Source of the DNA: Calidithermus roseus
Lineage (GTDB): Bacteria > Deinococcota > Deinococci > Deinococcales > Thermaceae
DNA length: 51,841 nt
Direction of reading: 5' to 3'
Assembly: GCF_003574095.1 (NCBI RefSeq)
Contig: NZ_QWLA01000016.1
Span: 1-51,841 of the forward strand
The translations under genes were made by a program, and so were the position numbers. Below are positions 25,443 through 34,444 of this stretch, in pieces. The notes beneath the pieces are model-generated. The model made no database searches and was not told where the DNA came from. It was given only the letters and a program-made list of their open reading frames with translations. How positions within the stretch are numbered: the first letter of the stretch is position 1; the number at the start of each line of letters is the position of its first letter.

Positions 25443-26528
25443 CTATTTGTAGTCGGTGGCCTTCTTGCCGGTGGCTTCCTCCCAGGGGCCGTAGTCCACA
25501 ACCTGGCGGGGCGGGTCCTTGGTCAAGATGCCCTGGTCGCGCAGCAGCTTGACCGAGGCCTGGAAGTCGGCGGGAACCAGGAAACCGGCCCAGCCCTTGG
25601 TGGTGGCCCCGGCGTTGTAGAGCTTGGCGATTTCGGCCATCTGCCAGGTCTGGTGGCCCTTGGCGTCGGCACGGGTGCCCGAGCCCTTGCAAGTGTTGCC
25701 GCAGAAGGGCAGCACGTACTTCTCCACCGTCTCGGCCTGGTTCTTCACCGCCCAGTCCCAGCCCTGCAAGGAAGCTTTGATCAGGCGGGCCGCGACCTGC
25801 CGCCCGGTGAGGCCCGAGCCCTTGAAGTTGCGGTCGTTGAGCACGCGCTCAGTGGTGAAGATCAGGTCTTCCAGCAGGTTGATGCCCTCGTCGGCCAGCT
25901 TGAACACGTCCACCTTGCTCTCGTCGTAGCCCAGCCCCGCGATCTGGTTGACCTCGTTGTAGGTCATGGCCGAAACCAGTTGCACCTTGTCCGGGAAGAC
26001 CAGCGAGGGGTCAAAGGGGTAGCTCACCGCCTTGACGTCGGGGTTGGCGGCGCGGGGGTCGAGCGAGGAGGTCAGGCCGCACTTGCGGAACAGCGCCACC
26101 GCCGGGTACTCGTTGCCCGAGGGCCACACGCCCACGCTCTTGCCCTTGAGATCCTTGCACAGGTCCTTGACGCCCGTGGACTTCAGCGCCACCAGCGTGA
26201 AGCCCGAGCGCTGGAAGATCTGAGCCAGGTGCACCACCGGGATGCCGCGCTCGCGCGCGACGAGCAGGTCGGCGATCCAGGTGGTGCCGAAGTCGGCGGC
26301 GCCCGACTGCACGACCTGGATGGGCGACTGGTCGCCCGCGGGCAGCAGGGTCACGTCGAGCCCCTGAGCCCGGAAGAAACCCCGCTCCTTGGCCACGAAG
26401 AAGCCTGCGAACTGGGCCTGGGGGAACCACTTGAGCTGCAGGTTGACTTTGACCAGGTTCTGCTGGGCCATCCCCAGCGACGCGAGTCCCATGACCAGAA
26501 CTGCCAATACAACCGTCCACTTCCTCAT
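25443..26528 (-). CDS. NMT1/THI5-type ABC solute-binding protein 1
   Basis: This 361-residue exported protein has signal peptide MRKWTVVLAVLVMGLASLGM ending in AQ. The NMT1-family core follows: VNLQLKWFPQAQFAGFFVAK, AGDQSPIQVVQSGAADFG and KGKSVGVWPSGNE. This fold binds pyrimidine-like compounds in several systems (hydroxymethylpyrimidine, riboflavin, taurine-type relatives). ATG 26528 has AGGAGG upstream. In this operon, with cytosine deaminase and dihydropyrimidinase, the ligand is probably a pyrimidine or a breakdown intermediate. Its likely partners are the two permeases just upstream. Confidence 0.82.
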   Translation of the reverse strand: MRKWTVVLAVLVMGLASLGMAQQNLVKVNLQLKWFPQAQFAGFFVAKERGFFRAQGLDVTLLPAGDQSPIQVVQSGAADFGTTWIADLLVARERGIPVVHLAQIFQRSGFTLVALKSTGVKDLCKDLKGKSVGVWPSGNEYPAVALFRKCGLTSSLDPRAANPDVKAVSYPFDPSLVFPDKVQLVSAMTYNEVNQIAGLGYDESKVDVFKLADEGINLLEDLIFTTERVLNDRNFKGSGLTGRQVAARLIKASLQGWDWAVKNQAETVEKYVLPFCGNTCKGSGTRADAKGHQTWQMAEIAKLYNAGATTKGWAGFLVPADFQASVKLLRDQGILTKDPPRQVVDYGPWEEATGKKATDYK

Positions 26529-26615
26529 TCTCTGACCTCCTGCATGAGCCGTGCGATGAAAGCAGCCTTTAAAGGTACCAAGATACGTAGTCCTCCGAGA
26601 TTCACCTCCTAGATT

Positions 26616-26684
26616 GCCGATAGTCGATAGCTTATAGCCCATAGCCTCCAAAAGTCTCCTTGTCATTAGCCACGGGCTATCGGC
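26616..26684. repeat. GCTATCGGC-type repeat in the permease to binding-protein gap
   Basis: GCCGATAG (26616-26623) and CTATCGGC (26677-26684) bracket degenerate GATAGTCGATAGCTTATAGC copies. It resembles the pyrB-pyrC repeat at 8167-8208 and ends on the permease stop. A long stem here would separate binding-protein from permease expression. Confidence 0.4.
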
Positions 26685-27673
26685 TACTCCCTGAACGAAA
26701 CGTGCCAGCCGGTCATCCGGCGCTCGAGCCAGGCCACCAGGCCGTACCAGGCGATGCCGATGACCGAGGCCACGATGATGGCCGACCACACGATGTCAAA
26801 GCCAAAGCGCCCGGCCTCGATCTGGATGCGGAAGCCCAGCCCCTGTCCGCCCGCGCCGAAGAACTCGCCCACGATGGAGCCGATCATGGCCAAGGTGGTG
26901 CCGAGCTTGAGGGCGTTGAAGATGAAGGGCAGAGCGTTGGGAATGCGCAGCCACCAGTACTGCTGGGCATTGCTGGCCGCGTAGGAGCGCATGAGGTCGA
27001 GGGAGAGCGGGCTGACCTCGGTGAGGCCGCGGAAGGTGCCCACCACCACCGGAAAGAACACCGTGATGGCCACGATGGCGGCCTTGGAGGGCCACTCCAG
27101 CCCCATCATCTTCACCAGCACCGGGGCCAGCGCCACGATGGGGATGCTCGAGAAGGCGGTGGCATAGGGCAAGAAGCCGCGCTCGAGAAACACGAAGCGG
27201 CTTACCAGCAGCGCGGTCACCACGCCCAGGCCACAGCCAATGAGGTAGCCGGTGAAGGCCTCGAGCACCACCGTCTGGTAGGCGTCCTGCAAGAGCACGT
27301 CGCGCACGGCCCACAGCGTGGCGAAGACCCGCGTGGGCGTGGGGATCAGGCCCGCGGGCACCTGGTACGCCCGCAGCAGCGCCTCAACCGTCAGGAGCAG
27401 CAGGGCCAGGGTGAGCCCGGCCGGGATGAAGCCGACGAGCGGGCCGGTGCGGACGGCGGCGACGAAGTTCGCCACCCGCGCCACCCCGTAAGCCGCCGCC
27501 GCGAAGCCCGCCAGGATCAGCAGTTTCTGGCCCGTCCCCGCGAGGTCGCTGCGGTCCCACCAGCTCCAGGTGAACAAGGCCAGCAGGGCGAAGCCCAGCC
27601 CCACCGCCGCGACGCCGAGCCAGGGCAGGGGACGGGCCGCGGGCGAGGGGCGCCCCACCTTCAGCGCTTCCAT
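26684..27673 (-). CDS. NMT1-type system ABC permease 1 (SsuC/TauC-like)
   Basis: This 329-residue permease has an unusually long N-terminal part containing three or four membrane segments (WLGVAAVGLGFALLALFTWS, LLILAGFAAAAYG, PLVGFIPAGLTLALLLLTV) before the standard domain that starts at VPAGLIPTPTRVFATLW. The EAA-type loop MRSYAASNAQQYWWLRIPNA is near residue 230. I start at ATG 27673, overlapping the upstream permease by 13 bp. The frame stays open far upstream only as a shadow of other genes. Confidence 0.85.
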   Translation of the reverse strand: MEALKVGRPSPAARPLPWLGVAAVGLGFALLALFTWSWWDRSDLAGTGQKLLILAGFAAAAYGVARVANFVAAVRTGPLVGFIPAGLTLALLLLTVEALLRAYQVPAGLIPTPTRVFATLWAVRDVLLQDAYQTVVLEAFTGYLIGCGLGVVTALLVSRFVFLERGFLPYATAFSSIPIVALAPVLVKMMGLEWPSKAAIVAITVFFPVVVGTFRGLTEVSPLSLDLMRSYAASNAQQYWWLRIPNALPFIFNALKLGTTLAMIGSIVGEFFGAGGQGLGFRIQIEAGRFGFDIVWSAIIVASVIGIAWYGLVAWLERRMTGWHVSFRE

Positions 27674-28524
27674 GGCGTCACCACCCTCTCGAGCCACCCC
27701 ACCAGCGCCACCAGCACGATGCCCAGCACCGCCGAGGCGATCATGATGACCCAGGTCGCCACCACGTCCGCGGCGCGGGAGTTCTCGGCGAGCATCTTGC
27801 CGATGCCCTGAAAGCTGATGGTGGAGATCTCGGCCACGATGGCCCCGATCAGGGCAGCGGTCATAGCCACCTTGAAGGCGGTGAAGAGGTAGGGCAGCGA
27901 GGCCGGGAAGCGCAGCTTGAGGTAGGTCTGCCAACTGCTGGCGTTGTAGGTCTTCATCAGGTCGAGGGAGAGCGGGTCGGGGCTGCGCAGGCCCTTGGCC
28001 ACGCCGATGGCGATGGGGAAAAAGGCGATGTAAGCGGCGATGATGGCCTTGGGGATCCAGCCCTGCACCCCGTACTGGCCCAAGAGAACCACCAGCATGG
28101 GCGCGATGGCGATGATAGGCACGGTCTGCGAGGCCACGATCCACGGCAGCAGCGAGCGCTCGAAAGCCCTCGAGGCCACGATCCCGATGGCGAAGAAAAA
28201 GCCCACCACCGTCGCCAGCAAGAGGCCCACGAGGGTCTCGAGCGCGGTCACCGCGGCGTTGAGTGGGATGGCGTTGGGCGAGTTGAGGGGAAAGAGCAGG
28301 TTGGCAAAGCCCTTCCAAAGCTGCTGCGGCGAGGGCAGCACGGGGCTGCGCAGCTGGGTAGCGCACTCCAGCGCCGAGTCGCACTCCAGCGCCGCGCCGC
28401 TGTCGAGCGCCCGCTGGGCCACCGGGAGGTTGGCGAAGAGCATCAGCGGGTAGTACAGCAGCGCGATGACCAGGGCCACCACGAGCATAGGGACGAGGTT
28501 GGGCGAGCGCAGGCGAGCGAGCAT
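27661..28524 (-). CDS. NMT1-type system ABC permease 2 (SsuC/TauC-like)
   Basis: This 287-residue permease has a first helix LVPMLVVALVIALLYYPLML and a periplasmic loop holding two cysteines (ALECDSALECATQL). Four or five core helices follow, with the docking loop MKTYNASSWQTYLKLRFPAS near residue 200. It ends inside the next permease gene, so the two are translated together, probably as a heterodimer. It begins 6 bp after binding protein 2. Confidence 0.88.
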   Translation of the reverse strand: MLARLRSPNLVPMLVVALVIALLYYPLMLFANLPVAQRALDSGAALECDSALECATQLRSPVLPSPQQLWKGFANLLFPLNSPNAIPLNAAVTALETLVGLLLATVVGFFFAIGIVASRAFERSLLPWIVASQTVPIIAIAPMLVVLLGQYGVQGWIPKAIIAAYIAFFPIAIGVAKGLRSPDPLSLDLMKTYNASSWQTYLKLRFPASLPYLFTAFKVAMTAALIGAIVAEISTISFQGIGKMLAENSRAADVVATWVIMIASAVLGIVLVALVGWLERVVTPWKR

Positions 28525-28530
28525 AGGGCC

Positions 28531-29514
28531 TTATTTCACCCCGCTGGGGATGGCGTTGACGAAGCCGGCGAGCGAGGCGCTGTCGAGCAGGCCGGCGGCC
28601 TGGAGTTGCTGGGCCATCTTCTGCAGCTTGGCAGTGTTGACGTAGCCGAGCCCGTTCTTCTGGGTATCGGGCGTGACCATGATCTTCCTGATCTGCTCGA
28701 GGCCCGCCAGCTCGAAGGCAATGTCGAGGTTGGGGTTGTACTTGGCGAGAATTCTGCCGGCCTCCTGGGGGTTGTCCAGCGCGTAGCGGAAGCCCTTGTA
28801 GCGGGCCTGGACGAACTTCCGGACCTCGCCCGGGTACTTCTTCAGCACGTCCTCGGTGGTGAAGAGTACGTTCTCCGGCCAGTCCACGCCGAATTCCTTG
28901 TAGCTGTAGAGGTAGTACTTCTCCTTGGCCTGCTTCTGCGCCACCATGACCTCGTTGTAGATCATGGCCGAGGCATAGGGGTACTGTTTGGCCAGCCAGC
29001 CACCCAGCGTGGCGGGGTCGCCCTGCTGGTTGACGACCTGGATCTGCTTCTCCCAGCCCTTGCCCACCACAGCCTTGATGGGCTTGTCGTAGCCGATCCA
29101 GGTCGCGAAAGTGCCCTTGATGTCGGCGGGCTTGGCGATGGGCTGCCAGGAGAGGATGCGCATGGCCGACTCCTGGAAGTCGGCGGCCACGATCACCAGC
29201 GGCAGCTTCTGCTTCTGGCGGGCCTCGAGCAGGTTGTAGGGGTAGTCGATGCCCAGCACCAGCTTGCCCGCCTTGGCCTCGGCCATCACCCGGTCGATGG
29301 GCGAGAGCCCAGGACCGCCCGGCACCACCGTCACGTCCAGGCCCACCTCCTTGTAGAAGCCCTTGTCCACGGCCACGGGGTCGCCGATGGACTCGGCGTG
29401 GATGAACCACGACTCGATGATGGTGGCCTTCGTCAGGTTGCCCTGGGCTAAACCCCACAGCCCCCACGCCAGTAGCCCCGATGCCAGCCCCGCGAATGCT
29501 GCTGTCTTCCTCAT
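28531..29514 (-). CDS. NMT1/THI5-type ABC solute-binding protein 2
   Basis: This 327-residue exported protein has signal peptide MRKTAAFAGLASGLLAWGLWGLA cleaved before QG. Core motifs of the NMT1 fold are VDKGFYKEVGLDVTVVPGGP and KLPLVIVAADFQESAMRILS. It differs clearly from binding protein 1, so the two probably recognise different ligands while sharing the single ATPase at 31.6 kb. GGAGG precedes the ATG. The ligand is inferred only as a pyrimidine or pyrimidine-derived compound. Confidence 0.85.
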   Translation of the reverse strand: MRKTAAFAGLASGLLAWGLWGLAQGNLTKATIIESWFIHAESIGDPVAVDKGFYKEVGLDVTVVPGGPGLSPIDRVMAEAKAGKLVLGIDYPYNLLEARQKQKLPLVIVAADFQESAMRILSWQPIAKPADIKGTFATWIGYDKPIKAVVGKGWEKQIQVVNQQGDPATLGGWLAKQYPYASAMIYNEVMVAQKQAKEKYYLYSYKEFGVDWPENVLFTTEDVLKKYPGEVRKFVQARYKGFRYALDNPQEAGRILAKYNPNLDIAFELAGLEQIRKIMVTPDTQKNGLGYVNTAKLQKMAQQLQAAGLLDSASLAGFVNAIPSGVK

Positions 29515-29548
29515 GCCGACCTCCTCCTGAATAAGCCCATAAGCTGCT

Positions 29549-30352
29549 TCAACCCCTCCGGGTCATCTCGAGGTGCCAGCCCACGAAGCGCCGCTCGAGC
29601 GCCGTGAGCACCCCCAGCAAGATCCAGCCCACCAGCGTGCAGAACACCGCCGCCAAAAAGACCCGCGCGGTGTTGCCCACGTAGCGCGAGTCGAGGATCA
29701 TGAACCCCAGGCCCTGGAAGGCCCCGAACAGCTCGCCCACGATGGCCCCATTCACCGCCGCCATCGCCGCCCCCTTGAGGCTGGTGAAGATGATGGGCAG
29801 CGCGAAGGGCAGCTTCAGGTAGCGCACTCGCTGTACGAAGCTCGCACTGTAGGAGGTAAGCAACTCCTCCTTGGTCGCGTCGGTGGAGACCATCCCCTTG
29901 TGCACGAAGTAGACCAGCGCGAAGAAGGCGTACAGCGCGGCGATCGCCACCTTCGAGCCGATGCCATTCACCCCCAGCCACACCACCACCAAGCTCGCCA
30001 ACGCCACGAAGGGGATGGAGTTGAGGGTGGATACGGCGCGGAAGGTGAAGTCCTCGAGCCACTCCGGCAGCACGATCAAAAGCAGCGCGGCCAGGTGCGC
30101 GACCAGGGCGCCCAGCAGGAAGCCCAGCACGATCTCCTGGGTGGTGATCCAGGCGTGGGTGAGGACGAGGGCCGGGGTCTTGAGGAACTCCTCGAGGATG
30201 CGCGAGGGAGCGGGCAGCAGGAAGGGCGAGTTGTACAGCCGCGCCCCCAACTCCCACAAGACGAGGGCCACCACGGCGAACACCAGCCAGCGCACGCCCT
30301 CGTTCTTCCACAGCGGGGGGGCTTTGCGGGGGGGATGTACGGCCCTGGCCAT
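29549..30352 (-). CDS. NMT1-type system ABC permease 3
   Basis: This 267-residue permease has the usual SsuC/TauC domain: helix VRWLVFAVVALVLWELGARL, then FLLPAPSRILEEFL, and the ATPase-docking loop LTSYSASFVQRVRYLKLPFA near residue 180. It lies between cytosine deaminase (3-bp gap) and binding protein 2 (34-bp gap), so it most likely serves binding protein 2. That gives the operon two transport sets. Confidence 0.88.
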   Translation of the reverse strand: MARAVHPPRKAPPLWKNEGVRWLVFAVVALVLWELGARLYNSPFLLPAPSRILEEFLKTPALVLTHAWITTQEIVLGFLLGALVAHLAALLLIVLPEWLEDFTFRAVSTLNSIPFVALASLVVVWLGVNGIGSKVAIAALYAFFALVYFVHKGMVSTDATKEELLTSYSASFVQRVRYLKLPFALPIIFTSLKGAAMAAVNGAIVGELFGAFQGLGFMILDSRYVGNTARVFLAAVFCTLVGWILLGVLTALERRFVGWHLEMTRRG

Positions 30353-30355
30353 GCC

Positions 30356-31633
30356 TCACCTCAGGAATCGGACTTCCTGGCCCTGCACGTAGGAGACCTC
30401 GGGCCGGGTCTCGGCCACCACTTTGCCGCGCTTGAGCACGTAGCGGCGCATGGGCAGCGTGCGCAGCGCGTCGTCCTCGGTGGGGACCGGCCATACAATG
30501 AGGTCGGCGGGGTTGCCCACCGCGACGGCGTGCCCCTCCAGGCCCTCGCTACCTCGCACCAACCGGTTGTGCCAGATGGCGGCGGGACGAGAGGTGAGCA
30601 TGGGGAAAAGCTGCTCGCGGTCCTCGCGCCCCGACATTAGCCCGTAGTGCAGCAGCACGAAGGCAGTGTGCAGGGGGTCGCCCTTGCCCATGGGATACCA
30701 GGGGTCCATCACCGAGTCGTGCCCGGCGGCCACGTTGACCCCGGCGGCCAGCAGCTCCTTGACCCGCGTGAGGCCCCGCCGGATGGGGTAGTGGTCGAAT
30801 CTCCCCTGCAGCACCGCGTTGTCGGGCGGGTTGCAGATGACGTGCAGCCCGGCCCGCTTCACGTTGCCGATGAGCTTGTCAGCGTAGGCGTTGTTGTAGG
30901 AGTGCATGGCGGTGGCGTGCGAGGCCGCCACCCGGCCCGAGAGCCTCAGGCGCAGCGTCTCGGCGGCCATGGTCTCGAGGAAGCGCGAGTGGTCGTCGTC
31001 GGTCTCGTCGCAGTGGATGTCGACGGGCAGGCCGCTCTCGTGGGCGAGCGAGAGCGCGAACTTCACGTTCTGCACGCCGTACTCGCGGGTGATCTCGTAG
31101 TGCGGGATCCCCCCGATCACGTCGGCGCCGAGCTCGAGGGCCTGCCGCACCAGCGCGTCGCCACCCTCGAAGGAGAACATCCCCAGCTGCGGGAAGGCCA
31201 CAATCTGGATGTCGATGAGCCCCTTTACCTCGGCTTTGATCTCGAGCAGGGCCTTGAGCGCGGTGAGGCTGGGGTCGCACACGTCGACGTGGGTGCGGAT
31301 GTGGGTGACGCCGTGGGCCACGAACCACGGCAGCACCTTGAGCACCCGCGCGCGCACGTCCTCGCGGCTGAGCCGCCCCACCCGCTCCGCCCAGATGGCG
31401 ATGCCCTCCCACAGCGAGCCCGAGCGGTTGGGCCGGGGGTCGCCCTCGGTGAGGATGGCGTCGAGGTGGATGTGGATCTCGTAGAAGCTGGGGCTCACCA
31501 GGTTGCCCTCCGCCGAGATCTCCTCGCCCCCGTGCAGCCTCGGTTCGATGGCGGCGATGCGCCCGCCCTCGAGGCCGATATCCACCAGGCCCTCGCGTCC
31601 GGTAAGGCGTGCGTCCTTAATAACCAGGTCCAT
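30356..31633 (-). CDS. codA: Cytosine deaminase
   Basis: This 425-residue amidohydrolase of the CodA type deaminates cytosine to uracil. Metal and catalytic residues are H54 and H56 (YEIHIHLDA), H and E in VDIHCDETDD, H in ASHATAMHSYN, and D in AAGHDSVMDPWYP. The NRSGSLWEGIAIWAERV segment is typical. ATG 31633 is chosen because the family N-terminus MDLVIKDARL begins there and GGAG lies upstream. In the operon it would feed uracil to PreAT. Related deaminases act on isocytosine or creatinine, so substrate is likely but not proven. Confidence 0.92.
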   Translation of the reverse strand: MDLVIKDARLTGREGLVDIGLEGGRIAAIEPRLHGGEEISAEGNLVSPSFYEIHIHLDAILTEGDPRPNRSGSLWEGIAIWAERVGRLSREDVRARVLKVLPWFVAHGVTHIRTHVDVCDPSLTALKALLEIKAEVKGLIDIQIVAFPQLGMFSFEGGDALVRQALELGADVIGGIPHYEITREYGVQNVKFALSLAHESGLPVDIHCDETDDDHSRFLETMAAETLRLRLSGRVAASHATAMHSYNNAYADKLIGNVKRAGLHVICNPPDNAVLQGRFDHYPIRRGLTRVKELLAAGVNVAAGHDSVMDPWYPMGKGDPLHTAFVLLHYGLMSGREDREQLFPMLTSRPAAIWHNRLVRGSEGLEGHAVAVGNPADLIVWPVPTEDDALRTLPMRRYVLKRGKVVAETRPEVSYVQGQEVRFLR

Positions 31634-31644
31634 ATATTTCGTCC

Positions 31645-32466
31645 CTACTCCTGCACCTCGAAGCCGTGCCCCTTGCGCAGGGCCTCGCGCACCTGCGTGG
31701 CGATCTCGAAGAAGCGGGTGGTCTCGCGGGTCTCGAAGCTGCGCGGCTGGGGGAGGTCCACGGGGATGACGGTCTCGATCTTGCCGGGGCGTGGGGTCAT
31801 GACCACGATGCGCGTGGAGAGGAACACCGCCTCGGGGATGGAGTGGGTGACGAAGATAACGGTCTTGCCGGTCTCGCGCCACAAGCGCAAAAGCTCGAGG
31901 TTGAGGTTCTCCCGCGTGATCTCGTCGAGGGCGCCGAAGGGTTCGTCCATGAACAAGAGCTGCGGGTCGAAGGCCAGCGCGCGGGCGATGCTCACCCGCT
32001 GCTGCATGCCGCCCGAGAGTTGCCAGGGGTAGTGGCGGGCGAACTTCTCCAGCCCCACCAGCGCCAGCATCCGCTCGGCGCGGGGTTTGTGCTCGGCCTT
32101 GGGCACGCCCATCACCTCCAGCGGCAGCATCACGTTCTGCAGCACGGTGCGCCACTCCATGAGGGTGGGGGCCTGGAAGACGTAGCCGTAGGCCCGGCTC
32201 TTGCGCGCCTCCTCCGGGGTCTTGCCGCCGATGCGGATACTGCCCGAGGTGGGCCGGATTAGGTCGGCGAGCAGGCGCAGCAGGGTGGTCTTGCCGCAGC
32301 CCGAAGGCCCGATGAGCGAGATGAACTCGCCTGCGGCGACCTCGAGGCTCGCGTTCTGCAGGGCTACGGTGCCGGTGGGGAACACCATCGACACGTCCTT
32401 CACCGACACCAGGCTGGCGGCGCTGGGGGTTGGGTGGGGGTTGGGCTGGGATTGGGTCACAGGCAC
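31645..32466 (-). CDS. ABC transporter ATPase shared by the NMT1-type systems
   Basis: This 273-residue ATPase of the SsuB/TauB class carries Walker A GPSGCGKT near residue 53, Q-loop YVFQAPTLMEW, signature LSGGMQQRVS near 150, Walker B LLFMDEPFGALDE, and H-loop VTHSIPEA. It is the only ABC ATPase in the operon, yet three permeases and two binding proteins surround it, so it probably powers both uptake systems. It starts 1 bp after the dihydropyrimidinase stop. Confidence 0.92.
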   Translation of the reverse strand: MPVTQSQPNPHPTPSAASLVSVKDVSMVFPTGTVALQNASLEVAAGEFISLIGPSGCGKTTLLRLLADLIRPTSGSIRIGGKTPEEARKSRAYGYVFQAPTLMEWRTVLQNVMLPLEVMGVPKAEHKPRAERMLALVGLEKFARHYPWQLSGGMQQRVSIARALAFDPQLLFMDEPFGALDEITRENLNLELLRLWRETGKTVIFVTHSIPEAVFLSTRIVVMTPRPGKIETVIPVDLPQPRSFETRETTRFFEIATQVREALRKGHGFEVQE

Positions 32467-32467
32467 C

Positions 32468-33847
32468 TCAGAAGTACATCGGCTCGCGCCGCAAGAGCTT
32501 GCCGCGCCCCTTCTCGCCCACGAATTGGCCCTCGCGCACCTGTACCTTGCCCCGCACCGTCACCACGCTGGGCCGCCCGTCGATCTCGAAGCCCTCGAAG
32601 CCGTTGTAGTCGTTGTTCACGTGCTGGGTCCTGGCCGAGATGACCCCCTGGTAACTGGGGTCGTAGACCACCAGGTCGGCGTCGGAACCCACAGCAATCG
32701 TGCCTTTACGCGGGAAGAGCCCGAAGAGCTTGGCGGCCTTGGTGCTGGCGGCGTCCACGAAGCGGTGGAGGTCGAGGCGGCCCCGGCTCACCCCGTAGGT
32801 GTAGAGCAGGTTCACCCGGTCTTCGATGGCGGGGATGCCGTTGGGGATGGCGGTGAAGGCGTCCTTGCCCAGCAGCTTCTGTGAGGTGTCGAAGGGGCAG
32901 TGGTCGGTGCCCACGGTGTCGATGAAGCCCTGGGCCAGCGCGTCCCACAGCGCCTTCTGGTTGCGCTTGTCGCGCAGGGGCGGGGACATGATGTACTTCA
33001 TGGCCTCCACCCCGCCCCGCTCGGCGTAGGTCTTGTCGAGCAGGAAGTGGGGGATCACCGACTCGATGTAGATGGGCACGCCCCTCGCCTTGGCCGCCAT
33101 GGCCGCCTCGAGCGCGGGCTTACAAGAGAGGTGCACCACGTAGCCGGTGGCCCCGGTGGTCTCGAGGAAGGTGGCGAAGCGGTTCGTCCCCTCGGCCTCC
33201 ACGGACTCGGGGCGGCTGGGCTCGTGCCACTCGGGTCCGGTCTTGCCCTCGGCCAGGAGGCTCTGCTGCAAGCGCCCCACCAGTTCGGCGTTCTCGCAGT
33301 GCGCGGTGACGATGACGCCTAGCTCCTTCGCCAGCCTCATCGTCTGGTACATCTCCCCGTCGTCCACGCCGAAGAAGTTCTTGTACGACAGGAAGATCTT
33401 GAAGGAGTTGATCCCGTCGGCCACGATCTCGCGGAGCTCTCCTTCGGTCTTGTCGTCGAACTTGGTCACCGACATGTGGAAGGTGTAGTCGCAGGCGCTG
33501 TTCCCCTCGGCCTTGCTCTTCCACAGGTGGTAGCCCTCGAGCGCGTCGTCGTTGCGGTTGGGGCAGCACATCTCGATGTAGGTGGTCGTACCCCCGATGA
33601 GCGCGGCGATGCTGCCGGTCTCGTGGGTGTCCTTGGCAAAAGTCGCCATGAAGGGCAGGTAGATGTGCACGTGGGGGTCTATGAAACCGGGGAAGACGTA
33701 CTTCCCCGCCGCGTCGATGACCTCGGTGCCGGGTGGGGCCTCGAGGTTTTGCCCGATGCGGGTGATGGTTTCATCTTCGACGTAGATATCGGCTTTGTAG
33801 CGCGAATCCGCGGTGACGATCTCGCCGTTTTTGATCAGGAGTCCCAT
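32468..33847 (-). CDS. hydA: Dihydropyrimidinase (D-hydantoinase)
   Basis: This 459-residue binuclear zinc amidohydrolase opens dihydrouracil to N-carbamoyl-beta-alanine. With the start at ATG 33847 the metal histidines are H59 and H61 (DPHVHI) and the carboxylated lysine is K150 (SFKIF), the numbering known for thermostable D-hydantoinases. TAHCENAELV, VHLSC and GTDHCPF complete the site. A GTG two codons upstream is possible. It begins 12 bp after the Uma2-family gene and ends 1 bp before the ATPase. Confidence 0.94.
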   Translation of the reverse strand: MGLLIKNGEIVTADSRYKADIYVEDETITRIGQNLEAPPGTEVIDAAGKYVFPGFIDPHVHIYLPFMATFAKDTHETGSIAALIGGTTTYIEMCCPNRNDDALEGYHLWKSKAEGNSACDYTFHMSVTKFDDKTEGELREIVADGINSFKIFLSYKNFFGVDDGEMYQTMRLAKELGVIVTAHCENAELVGRLQQSLLAEGKTGPEWHEPSRPESVEAEGTNRFATFLETTGATGYVVHLSCKPALEAAMAAKARGVPIYIESVIPHFLLDKTYAERGGVEAMKYIMSPPLRDKRNQKALWDALAQGFIDTVGTDHCPFDTSQKLLGKDAFTAIPNGIPAIEDRVNLLYTYGVSRGRLDLHRFVDAASTKAAKLFGLFPRKGTIAVGSDADLVVYDPSYQGVISARTQHVNNDYNGFEGFEIDGRPSVVTVRGKVQVREGQFVGEKGRGKLLRREPMYF

Positions 33848-33859
33848 ATCCACCTCGCT

Positions 33860-34435
33860 CTACTCGAAAACACCACGGTAAATCTGCGGCAGCGTGAGGC
33901 CACCACCTAAGCAGGGCAAGGGAATCTCGCCGTCTCCGGTCAGGTCCCGCTCCTGCCAGTGTCCCTCAGAATCCCGCCAGCAGTGCCGGACGAAGAGGCT
34001 GTCTTGGTCAACGATCAGGTAGGTACGCAGGCTGGGGATGCGAGTGTACTCGAGCCGTTTCTCCCGCAGGTCGATGCTCAGGGTCGAAGGGAAAAGCACC
34101 TCGACCAGGTTGCAGGGCTCAGTTTCGTAGTATTCGTTGGGCAGGGTTTTGTCGCACACCACCATCACGTCCGGGTAGTAGAAGGCCTGTTCGGTGTCGT
34201 AGCCACCCTCCTTGCCTACCCGAAGCTTCATGCCCTCCAGGTAAACCCGGCATGGCCTGTCCTGGGCCATCTGCCAGCACAGGGCGTGAATGTTCCCCGC
34301 GATGCGGTTGTGGCGGCTGCTCCCACCCGCCATCGCGTACACCTGCCCCCCCACGTACTCCCGACGCACGGGGGAGGCCGGCTCGCTGCTGAGGTACTCC
34401 GCGACGCTCATGGGCTTAAGGACGGGCTTGAGCAT
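33860..34435 (-). CDS. Uma2-family (DUF820) PD-(D/E)xK nuclease-like protein
   Basis: This 191-residue protein has the Uma2 layout: MSVAEYLSSEPASPVRREYVGGQVYAM opening, KEGGYDTEQAFYYPDVMVVC with the motif aspartate, VEVLFPSTLSIDLREKRLEY, and LRTYLIVDQDSLFVRHC. The ExxxG, PD and ExL elements match the family; the usual VExxS reads VEVLFPS. Uma2 proteins are numerous in cyanobacteria and Thermaceae and have no agreed role. It sits 9 bp after preA and 12 bp before hydA, inside an otherwise purely metabolic operon. Confidence 0.88.
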   Translation of the reverse strand: MLKPVLKPMSVAEYLSSEPASPVRREYVGGQVYAMAGGSSRHNRIAGNIHALCWQMAQDRPCRVYLEGMKLRVGKEGGYDTEQAFYYPDVMVVCDKTLPNEYYETEPCNLVEVLFPSTLSIDLREKRLEYTRIPSLRTYLIVDQDSLFVRHCWRDSEGHWQERDLTGDGEIPLPCLGGGLTLPQIYRGVFE

Positions 34436-34444
34436 GGTTAAAGT

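Noticed and set aside
26684-29467. A 927-codon frame that looks like one giant transporter gene
   Set aside because: Only its last 329 codons are protein-like (permease 1). The rest is out of frame with two other clear genes, so the apparent fusion is a GC-rich open frame.
30647-32032. A 461-codon plus-strand frame opposite cytosine deaminase and the ATPase
   Set aside because: It has no domain and no start signal, and it lies opposite two certain genes.
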